A stretch of 64,000 bases of DNA, taken from Flavobacteriales bacterium (lineage in GTDB: Bacteria; Bacteroidota; Bacteroidia; NS11-12g; UBA9320). Location: NCBI GenBank assembly GCA_020635395.1, contig JACJZV010000001.1:496001-560000 (forward strand). Direction: 5' to 3'. Positions 27,551 through 34,234 of this stretch are shown here, in pieces (position 1 is the stretch's first letter; every line of letters starts with the position of its first letter). The translations under genes were made by a program, and so were the position numbers. The notes under the pieces were generated by a model. That model did not search any database. It saw only the letters and a program-made list of their open reading frames with translations, and was not told the origin of the DNA.

Positions 27551-27580
27551 TCCCACCCAAGCCAACCCACAAACACGGCT

Positions 27581-27624
27581 AATGTAGTGACCCAACCCAC
27601 AAAGCCAACGCAATTCACTACATT
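27581..27624. repeat. Inverted repeat 1 of the palindromic region
   Basis: AATGTAGTGA (27581-27590) and TCACTACATT (27615-27624) are perfect complements with a 24-base loop. It begins 31 bases after the copper ATPase stop. No T-run follows, so it is not a classical terminator. Confidence 0.7.
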
Positions 27625-27662
27625 CTATGGTACTGCCGCCATTTTTAACTGTCATACTTTTT

Positions 27663-27770
27663 GTGTGGTGTGAGCCACCCTTTCAGCACATTGCTTTTAA
27701 TTGGTTAAGCATTATTTTATTAATGGTACGATTTAAAAGCAAAGAGCTGAGCCAACCCTTCACACCAAAC
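27663..27770. repeat. Inverted repeat 2 with symmetric internal loop
   Basis: The 38-base arms 27663-27700 and 27733-27770 pair at both ends (outer TTGGTGTG-type stem, inner TTGCTTTTAA with CAGC) but not over 9 bases in the middle. By eye 26 of 38 positions match, and the arms need no gap. Confidence 0.7.
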
Positions 27771-27841
27771 AAAAAGACCGCTACATTCCAACCACCACCA
27801 CCATTTCGCTTATGCCAGTATAAAAATGTCGGAAGCATACA

Positions 27842-27930
27842 TTAACATAATGTGGCATTATAGTACTTTATCCCCTCGCTTATAGGCGACTATGCCAACC
27901 CTATAAAGTCCTATAATAACATTATGTTAA
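27842..27930. repeat. Inverted repeat 3
   Basis: TTAACATAATG (27842-27852) pairs with CATTATGTTAA (27920-27930). Inside, ATTATAG (27857-27863) pairs with CTATAAT (27911-27917), and ACTTTAT (27865-27871) with ATAAAGT (27903-27909). Together they form a nearly 30-base stem around a 31-base loop. Confidence 0.75.
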
Positions 27931-28030
27931 GTAGCCAGTACCATAGCTGTCCTTATCAGTCCAGAGCCGTGTTTTAGCCACCGCACCCCACCCAAAATCC
28001 AACAATTCCCCACCACCCTTTTCAGCGGTC

Positions 28031-28360
28031 AGAAAAAAAATAAACTATGTCTTGTTTTCGGCTTTTAGTAGGTGCTATTCCGTTTCTCTACATACCACCC
28101 ACTACAGCCTATAATAGCCAAGCAAGAGTAACTACTGCATTCCATTTCACGAAAGCAACCCTCAATTCCATTACGCAATCCGTATGCTTATCCAAGCAAT
28201 AAACTTTGCAGTTATGTAAAGTTTGCAAAGTTTGCAATCCTGCAAAGCATACAGGAGTGCTTCATTTCATTCCCACCCAATTCGTTCCATTTCATTCCGT
28301 CACTACACTTGCAACCCTCAATGCCCTCGCTTCTAATAGCGGTATAGTTTATTTTTTTCT
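28031..28360. repeat. Inverted repeat 4, arms 295 bases apart
   Basis: AGAAAAAAAATAAACTAT (28031-28048) and ATAGTTTATTTTTTTCT (28344-28360) are complementary except for one A. They enclose inverted repeat 5. The A/T run weakens the case, but the TAAACTAT end is specific. Confidence 0.55.
28182..28252. repeat. Inverted repeat 5 with symmetric internal loop
   Basis: Two 29-base arms (28182-28210 and 28224-28252) pair through GTATGCTT/AAGCATAC at the outside and AACTTTGCA/TGCAAAGTT at the inside. Twelve unpaired bases lie between on each arm. The design matches that of inverted repeat 2. Confidence 0.7.
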
Positions 28361-28488
28361 GGTCATATTACCCCAAATGGAATTGAAATCTGCATATCAA
28401 TAAGAAATAATAGTGATGAAATCATTTGAGCAAAAAGGAACAAAAAGGGCAGCAAAAATAGGGCGGCTCGCTCAATGCCAACCCTCTT

Positions 28489-28596
28489 AAAAAGCCAAAA
28501 GACTACGGCATAATGAAAGGCAAATATTAGTTGATTATTAAATAAGGTATTTGCCTTTCAGCCTTCGGCACTTATTCCGTTTCCTTTTGTCTTTTT
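28489..28596. repeat. Inverted repeat 6
   Basis: TGAAAGGCAAATA (28514-28526) is perfectly complementary to TATTTGCCTTTCA (28548-28560). Outside this, 28489-28513 and 28571-28596 pair imperfectly (AAAAAG, CAAAAG, ACGG and ATAA blocks), with a 10-base bulge at 28561-28570. Confidence 0.7.
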
Positions 28597-28698
28597 AGCC
28601 TCGCCACCCTGTCAATGGGCTTTCTTTTTTTTCCGTTTTTTTCTTTGTCAAAAAATTTTTGTGGTGAAGCGAAGCGGAACAATCCAAAAGTCCGTTTT

Positions 28699-29127
28699 AT
28701 GAAACAGAAATTCACAGTTAAAACAAACAGTCCTTCAGCTAATCTGAACAAACCACACTTTTACGTCCTATCTAAAGGATTGAACAGCGGAAAGCCACTT
28801 GATGCACCTTGTCCGAATTGCTTTATCGTTACTACACGTAATGAAGCCTTAAAAGAGCAGTTGTACTGGCTTTGTCATAGCTTGTTGCAATCAAAAGCCT
28901 TACATAAGCATTTAAGAGGTTCAGTCATTCCCTTTATTTCCATAGTAGAATTTAGAAAAGTACTTTCTTTAAATTTTGAAGAGGTGGCAAAAGATGAACC
29001 GAGATTTAAAAAGTCTGTTCAAGCTCTACAAGCCTTGGATAAAAAGCAATGCCAATATTCAGAGAATATCAGACTAATTGAAGAAGCAAAGAGAATTGTT
29101 ATGTATCGCTACATTAAAAGGCGGTAG
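28699..29127 (+). CDS. DUF6943-like mobile-element protein
   Basis: The 142-residue protein starts at ATG 28699 (KQKFTVKTN), after the palindromic region; upstream in-frame sequence is Phe-rich and implausible. The mid part reads KPLDAPCPNCFIVTTRNEAL, then LYWLCHSLLQSKALHKHLRG and a helical tail. This resembles DUF6943-type proteins, which I know only as uncharacterised genes of Bacteroidota mobile elements. No catalytic motif is visible; the single CPNC could bind a metal. A bidirectional hairpin follows. Confidence 0.55.
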   Translation: MKQKFTVKTNSPSANLNKPHFYVLSKGLNSGKPLDAPCPNCFIVTTRNEALKEQLYWLCHSLLQSKALHKHLRGSVIPFISIVEFRKVLSLNFEEVAKDEPRFKKSVQALQALDKKQCQYSENIRLIEEAKRIVMYRYIKRR

Positions 29128-29217
29128 ATACGTGTTTAAGTCCACTTTAAACCGTATTTAATTCCACCCTAAAGGCACACCTTTGGAAAATGAATGCAAA
29201 CTATACCAACAAAGAAA

Positions 29218-29250
29218 AAGCCCAACTGCCATAGGCAGAAGGGCTTCTTA
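29218..29250. terminator. Bidirectional terminator hairpin
   Basis: AAGCCC (29218-29223) pairs with GGGCTT (29241-29246). Inside it CTGCC (29226-29230) pairs with GGCAG (29234-29238). It lies between two convergent genes and has A/T-rich flanks on both sides. Confidence 0.7.
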
Positions 29251-29275
29251 ATCCAAAATTCTAAATAACGGCTTC

Positions 29276-30082
29276 TTAGAATAGTTCGGAGATTTTCATT
29301 GCGTTACCTTGTGCGAACACGTAGTAATCTGAATTTACTTGTTGGTAGAACTCAATACCAACCACATTCACCACCATAACGTCAGTAGTCATAGTTGGAG
29401 TACCAGGTAATGTAGCTACCAGTGAGGTAGTAGTGGTGATTGCTTGGTCTACAGGAAGATAGTTTGAATACTCAACCGCTTTTAGCTCATTCAATGCTGC
29501 GTCTTTTGGTTCATAAACCTTTGTAGCTGCATTGTACTCAAAATCAGAAATCACACTTATCCCATTGATGATTCTGAAGTGAGTTGCACCAGAAGGAATG
29601 TTCAAATAGTTCAGTGGGTTGAACGCTGGAACGTCTAAAGTTGACTCGTCCCGGTTAGCACCTGCGGTAATGGTATAAGGTGCAGAGAATGTTCCGTCAA
29701 AAGATGTGAAGCGATTAAACTCGAAACCACTTAAATACTGTGGAACTGAAGAAATAAGAACAGCTCTTTTACCTCTGGATTCTGAACCGTCTTCCAAATT
29801 GATTTTCTTCATAATAGCAGTAAGTCTTCCAGTCACTTGACTGTCAGCCATATTTTTCATTAGGCTTGCTAACCCAACTCTAATAGATTTTCCTGCCAAT
29901 GCACAACCGCCAAACTCGTTCATATTTTCACGAGTTCTTTGGAATGCAGGATCTGTTGCGATTTGGTCGGCTGTTGGACCACCTGTTAGTCCAGCAAAAT
30001 AGCCTTGATTTCCCTTGATTTTAAAATGTCTAATGTCGCCAAGAGTTCCGACATACTTTAATGGTCCTTTTTGCCTTGCCAT
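29276..30082 (-). CDS. Uncharacterised Bacteroidota family protein
   Basis: This 268-residue protein is read on the minus strand. Its start (MARQKGPLKYVGTLGDIRHF) and the stretch IATDPAFQRTRENMNEFGGC are familiar to me from many Bacteroidota genomes as a family without a function. It has no signal peptide or membrane helix. The first 110 residues are compact, with a repeated small/basic pattern, and the rest is Thr/Ser-rich with beta character (TTTSLVATLPGTPTMTT). It is the only minus-strand gene in the first 34 kb. A structural or surface role is possible but unsupported. Confidence 0.5.
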   Translation of the reverse strand: MARQKGPLKYVGTLGDIRHFKIKGNQGYFAGLTGGPTADQIATDPAFQRTRENMNEFGGCALAGKSIRVGLASLMKNMADSQVTGRLTAIMKKINLEDGSESRGKRAVLISSVPQYLSGFEFNRFTSFDGTFSAPYTITAGANRDESTLDVPAFNPLNYLNIPSGATHFRIINGISVISDFEYNAATKVYEPKDAALNELKAVEYSNYLPVDQAITTTTSLVATLPGTPTMTTDVMVVNVVGIEFYQQVNSDYYVFAQGNAMKISELF

Positions 30083-30144
30083 AATTTTAATTTTTTAATG
30101 TTATACAAATAATTATTACTATTGCAAAGTAACTAATAACTAAT

Positions 30145-30757
30145 TGATTATCAGTTGTTAAAAGAAGGTAAGCAAGTGCAAACAAATGCAAACAAACAAA
30201 TAGTGGTAAGACCACATTTTGAAATCGTCAAAATACTTGATGGTGATGGTATGATTGTAAAAAATATTTTCAACAATAAGGAAGAAGAAATTAGACTATT
30301 AGGAATTGATGCACCAGAGATAAAAGTCAGTTCAAAGACCAAAAAAGATGAAAGGGAAACTCATATACCTGCACAACTTTTACTGGAGCTTGGCTATAAG
30401 TCAATGAATTTTCTAATCAAGAAAACAAAAAACCAAAGTTCTGTTACACTAATCCAAGAGCGAAAGAATTTGAAAGACCGATACGGAAGAAGTTTAGCTT
30501 ATGTTCGTTTGCCTAACGGTAAAACTCTTAATGAAATTCTAATCCGTAGAGGCTATGCAAAGCCATATAACAAAGTTTATTGCTCTGAGCTACACAACTA
30601 TCAAAAGCTAAATCTAAGAGCAAGAACAAAGCAAAAAGGCTTATATTCGCTTACTCAATCCTTCTAATAATCTGACTTTATTTATCTTTGTTTTCCTTTG
30701 ATTATCAACTTATTGTTGCCCATTTGTTGCCGAAAACACCTAACTAACTGATAATCA
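30145..30757. repeat. Three TGATWATCA copies around the nuclease gene
   Basis: TGATTATCA occurs at 30145-30153 and 30699-30707, and TGATAATCA at 30749-30757. The outer pair extends to a perfect 12-base inverted repeat (TGATTATCAGTT, 30145-30156; AACTGATAATCA, 30746-30757). Between the last two copies lies a tandem GTTGCC motif. Such clusters can be recombinase or repressor sites; they may mark the right end of the accessory region. Confidence 0.5.
30176..30667 (+). CDS. Staphylococcal-nuclease-like (SNase) protein
   Basis: The protein has about 163 residues from GTG 30176; a TTG at 30155 is possible but lies in a repeat. It has an SNase/thermonuclease fold with all key blocks: VKILDGDGMIV (Ca-binding Asp), EEIRLLGIDAPEIK (catalytic Arg and DAPE) and KDRYGRSLAYV (second catalytic Arg). 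It should cut DNA or RNA with calcium. No signal peptide is visible, so it acts in the cytoplasm or is released on lysis. It stands alone between repeats; it could be mobile-element cargo or a defence nuclease. Enzyme family sure, role unknown. Confidence 0.82.
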   Translation: MQTNANKQIVVRPHFEIVKILDGDGMIVKNIFNNKEEEIRLLGIDAPEIKVSSKTKKDERETHIPAQLLLELGYKSMNFLIKKTKNQSSVTLIQERKNLKDRYGRSLAYVRLPNGKTLNEILIRRGYAKPYNKVYCSELHNYQKLNLRARTKQKGLYSLTQSF

Positions 30758-31030
30758 TATATCAATTATTTATTGTATTGGGAAGTGAATATACAAAAAA
30801 TAGTATTAGGAATTAAATAATAGGTGTCCACAATGTTGATTATAAGTTTAATCTGAAAACAGTTGTTCGTCATTATTGAATCGAAGTAATTTGATGTTTC
30901 AAGATTTCAACAATTAAGAGTTTTATTCCACATTTATTTTTACCCAACTCAGAGTAGCTTAAATTTACCTTTAAATTGGTCTTTCAACAAAGCAAGACTG
31001 AAGGTTGGTTTCAAATCAAAATTATATTTA
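30668..31030. other. AT-rich intergenic region with possible element end and promoter
   Basis: This 363-base gap holds two TGATWATCA copies and a GTTGCC tandem in its first 90 bases. It also holds a near-consensus -7 box TACCTTTA (30966-30973) ahead of the NACHT gene. Nothing in it looks like a gene or tRNA. Confidence 0.5.
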
Positions 31031-33190
31031 ATGACTAAAATTTTAAATTACAAGGAGGTTGATAGGTTATTTCTTTCTTATAACTATCAGTTGTCTTCGT
31101 TGTCTAGTACATCAATTAGGATTTATACATTGAAGTACGGCATGTATAATGCTGCGGAAATTGTTAAACTCGAAGAATCCGAAGATATTGAGAATTTTAA
31201 AAGTGAATTTTCGCATTTAGGCTATGCGACCATTGTAAAACATTTCGACAATTTAGTAGATATTGAAGAGTACCTTTTTAATGGTTTTTTTATAGAGACA
31301 CCTCTTGGGAATGAACTCAAAAGAAGATATGAGAAATTTGTAAAAGGTCAGCTTAAGAACTTACCTCCCAAAAGCAAATACGAGTATATTGATAGTGCTT
31401 TTAGCTATGTCTTACAAGATGAAAATGGTACAGTCCTAGAAAATAGTTTTGTTGAGGGGAACGAGGTAAAGCTTATTGATAAAATAAGTGAAGTGCTAAG
31501 CCAAATCAATAGAGCCATTTTTATTATTATTGAGGCTCCAGCCGGATTTGGTAAGACATGCAGTGCGTATGAATTGTTAAATTATTTTTCTTCGGAAAAT
31601 TTAAATAAGCTACCATTCTTTAGTGAGCTTTCAAGAAATCGAGAAGCTAGAATTTTTAAACATATTTTACTTAACGAGATAAACGACCAATTTCCACTCG
31701 GAATAAAGGATAACATAGTTCTTGAGCAAATAAAAAAGGGGCGTATTCCTTTGATTGTGGATGGTTTTGATGAGCTTATAACGCGTGATAGTACTAAAGA
31801 GGAAATTGAAAGCATGCTATCCACAATCTTGGAACTTTTAGATGGTAAAGCGAAAATTATAGTGACAACAAGAAAAACAGCTTTGTTTTCTAGTGAGGAG
31901 TTCTTTGAAAGTGTTGAAAATAGTACGAAAGATTTCCATGTTGCTCGGTTTGAAATTTTTCAACCTAATATTGATAATTGGCTAAGCAAGGATAAAATTA
32001 ACCTTATCGAACTTCATGGTATCCCAAAAGAATCAATTGAGAATCCGGTTCTTTTGTCTTATTTGCGAAATATCTCATACGAAGTATATTCAAATTATTT
32101 TGGAGTAAATGCTACTGATAATCTAATAGATAAGTATTTGAATTACTTATTGATAAGAGAGAAAGAAAGGCAAAATATAAAACTGAGTCCAACACATCAA
32201 CTTCTAATCTTTAGGCGACTTGTGGCTTTGATGGCTGAATTTAACTTTACATCAGAAAGTAAACCAGTTTTTAAGGAATTTATCCTATCATTTAATGATG
32301 CAATTTTGAAGGGTAGTTTAACAGAATATCCGGTATCTGAAAAACCAACGCTTGAAGAATTGTCTGAAACTCTTACTAATCATGTGTTTCTGGATAGAAA
32401 AACCAACGAAGAGATAGGTTTTGTAAACGATTTCATTTTTGGAACTCTAGTTTCACAAAATTTATTAGATGAAGGATTTTTAGAAGAAAATCCAAATTTC
32501 ATTAGATGCCTACCGCAAGATTTTGCAATCAAATCCCTCCAAGCGTCTAAAATTCAGAGTTCTGAGGTAAAAAAATCACTTTGGGATTCATATAACGGCT
32601 TCAGTAATCAAGCCTATGATGTTGGTTTTAATTTTTACCTTGATTATCACTTTAATAAGGAGACTAAAAGAAATTTTGAAAGTCTAATTTTGGACAATTG
32701 GAACATCAAAGACTTTGAGTTTACACAAAGCCACTTTAGCAATTGTGTTTTTACATCCATTAAATTCGAGAATTGTTTGTTCGATCTTAGCCTATTTGAT
32801 GGCTGTTCTTTTCAAAATTGCAAATTTATTAATTGTATGTTGGCGGCTTCGATATGTATAATAGAGCATAATAATTTTGCTCTTTATGCATGTGAGTCCA
32901 ATAATGATTTTGTAAAAAGGGTGGGTGATCGACAGAATTTGAATGATAAAGAACAAATCGTTTTGCCAGATATTGAAATACTTAATCTTTTCCTAATCCC
33001 GAAGAAAAATAATGTTGTCCCAAGAACTATTGGATTCATCAAAGAGAGTTTGAAAAATTACCCGAAGCCAGCAATTAATAAATGCATAACTAGTTTAAAG
33101 GGCAATTCTCTAATATATTTTCGAGATGATCTTTGCTTCATAACAAAGAAAGGTTTGGATTATAGAACAAAAATTAACAGAAATAGATGA
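31031..33190 (+). CDS. NACHT-type STAND NTPase
   Basis: The 719-residue protein has three parts. Residues 1-155 are an N-terminal domain I do not recognise. A NACHT core follows with Walker A EAPAGFGKT (168-176), Walker B IPLIVDGFDEL (239-249, the D-G-x-D-E pattern typical of NACHT) and a sensor strand KIIVTTR (275-281). The C-terminal half is helical, with a pentapeptide-like stretch near 560-605 (FSNCVFTSIKFENCLFDLSL). NACHT/STAND proteins act as ligand-triggered switches, and several bacterial ones are antiphage sensors. Its last codons overlap the start of a RelA/SpoT-like gene (ATGA), so the pair is translationally coupled. No recognised nuclease or TIR effector is present in it; the neighbour is the likely effector. 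Confidence 0.85.
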   Translation: MTKILNYKEVDRLFLSYNYQLSSLSSTSIRIYTLKYGMYNAAEIVKLEESEDIENFKSEFSHLGYATIVKHFDNLVDIEEYLFNGFFIETPLGNELKRRYEKFVKGQLKNLPPKSKYEYIDSAFSYVLQDENGTVLENSFVEGNEVKLIDKISEVLSQINRAIFIIIEAPAGFGKTCSAYELLNYFSSENLNKLPFFSELSRNREARIFKHILLNEINDQFPLGIKDNIVLEQIKKGRIPLIVDGFDELITRDSTKEEIESMLSTILELLDGKAKIIVTTRKTALFSSEEFFESVENSTKDFHVARFEIFQPNIDNWLSKDKINLIELHGIPKESIENPVLLSYLRNISYEVYSNYFGVNATDNLIDKYLNYLLIREKERQNIKLSPTHQLLIFRRLVALMAEFNFTSESKPVFKEFILSFNDAILKGSLTEYPVSEKPTLEELSETLTNHVFLDRKTNEEIGFVNDFIFGTLVSQNLLDEGFLEENPNFIRCLPQDFAIKSLQASKIQSSEVKKSLWDSYNGFSNQAYDVGFNFYLDYHFNKETKRNFESLILDNWNIKDFEFTQSHFSNCVFTSIKFENCLFDLSLFDGCSFQNCKFINCMLAASICIIEHNNFALYACESNNDFVKRVGDRQNLNDKEQIVLPDIEILNLFLIPKKNNVVPRTIGFIKESLKNYPKPAINKCITSLKGNSLIYFRDDLCFITKKGLDYRTKINRNR

Positions 33191-34131
33191 ACAGACCTCA
33201 CAAGTTGGCAGGTGCCGAAATAATCTGTAGGGAAATTGTGTCGGACATATCCTTTCAATTGGATAAAGCAGGCTTATTATACCGAATTTTTTCAAGAGTG
33301 AAGGCACTTGATTCAATAGGTGAAAAATTCATCAGAAAAAAATCAGAAGGAGAATCTTATTCAAATGGTGGAAAAATGTTGCAGGATTTCATTGGAATAA
33401 GAGTTACATCTTACTTCCATGACGACATCCATCCAATAATGGAGTTAATAAAGTCTCTTTCCAAGTATAAAATTGTTGATGAAAAAATCGACCTGCATTC
33501 GTCAAGCGAGTTTAAGCCAAAAAGAACCAACATAGTATGTAAAATGTCCGAAAGTCAAAAGGAAGATTTCTCATTTATTATACGCTCATTAGGAAGTGAA
33601 TATGAAGGAAAAATAGATTCCACTTTCGAAATTCAGCTAAGAACAATAATTTCCGAAGGATGGCACGAAATAGACCATAATCTTAGATATAAATGTAAAG
33701 AAGATTGGATTTCTCATTTGGAAAGTGACAGAATGTTAAATGGAATCTACGCATCGTTGGAGACAAATGAGGTAGCATTGAAAGAAATGTTCGAAAGACT
33801 GGCATATAATCATTATAAGGAAAAAAATTGGGACGCATTATTAAGAACCAAATTTAGATTGAGGCTTCAGCTAGATTCAATATCAAACGAACTAAAAGCA
33901 ATTCTAGATGCTGATAACGAATTAGGGAAGAAAATTCTGAAGGCAGAAAGGGCTGAACTAATTAAAACTTTTATAAAACTGACAGATTCCGTACCTGTCA
34001 CAATGGATAATATAATTTATATAATAAATTTATTGGGTTCGGGAAATGAGAAAATATTATATCTAACACCAAAAACAATTTCCCAAGATGATATTTTTAA
34101 GAAAACAAACGAACAAAAGTTAGCTGTTTAA
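33187..34131 (+). CDS. RelA/SpoT-type nucleotide pyrophosphotransferase, putative effector
   Basis: This 314-residue protein contains one alarmone-synthetase domain and no HD hydrolase, TGS or ACT domain. Motifs: YRIFSRVKALDSIGEKFIRK (32-51, ATP-binding basic residues), LQDFIGIRV (65-73, with D67), and FEIQLRTIISEGWHEIDHNL (147-166, with E148) ending in RYK. The loop that normally carries the Tyr stacking on the acceptor guanine (K-P-x-G-Y type) here reads FKPKRTNIVCKM (109-120) and lacks that Tyr. The last 140 residues are helical. ToxSAS enzymes of this fold kill cells or block translation. Coupling to a NACHT gene suggests triggered activation. Fold sure, substrate and role inferred. Confidence 0.82.
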   Translation: MNRPHKLAGAEIICREIVSDISFQLDKAGLLYRIFSRVKALDSIGEKFIRKKSEGESYSNGGKMLQDFIGIRVTSYFHDDIHPIMELIKSLSKYKIVDEKIDLHSSSEFKPKRTNIVCKMSESQKEDFSFIIRSLGSEYEGKIDSTFEIQLRTIISEGWHEIDHNLRYKCKEDWISHLESDRMLNGIYASLETNEVALKEMFERLAYNHYKEKNWDALLRTKFRLRLQLDSISNELKAILDADNELGKKILKAERAELIKTFIKLTDSVPVTMDNIIYIINLLGSGNEKILYLTPKTISQDDIFKKTNEQKLAV

Positions 34132-34234
34132 TTTACCCGGAGAACAGAATACCACTTGTAGTTTTGCATGTAATCGCAGGATAAGCTGAAGTAATTAGAT
34201 TGATGCCATTTGGTTGAACTAAATCTACAATTCC

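Larger units (their letters stand above)
27551..28698. other. 1.15 kb non-coding region rich in long imperfect palindromes
   Basis: I find no credible gene here; the open frames of 65-72 codons are Pro/Cys/His-rich chance frames without starts that fit. The sequence is skewed to ACC/CCA-rich motifs and holds at least six inverted repeats, listed separately. Several have equal-length arms with paired ends and an unpaired middle. It separates the metal island from a mobile-element-type gene. Possible roles are recombination or transfer sites or structured RNA; I cannot decide. Confidence 0.7.

Noticed and set aside
27627..28403. Two short open frames (about 65-72 codons) in the palindromic region
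   Set aside because: Composition is odd (Pro, Cys, His and Phe rich), no known motif is present, and they lie across inverted repeats, so chance frames are more likely.
30176..30667. SNase-like gene as the missing effector of the Argonaute
   Set aside because: It lies 27 kb away with the whole metal island between, so there is no operon or spacing evidence for a link.
33187..34131. Housekeeping bifunctional Rel/SpoT
   Set aside because: There is no HD hydrolase, TGS or ACT domain, and the length is only 314 residues, so it is a small single-domain synthetase-like protein.
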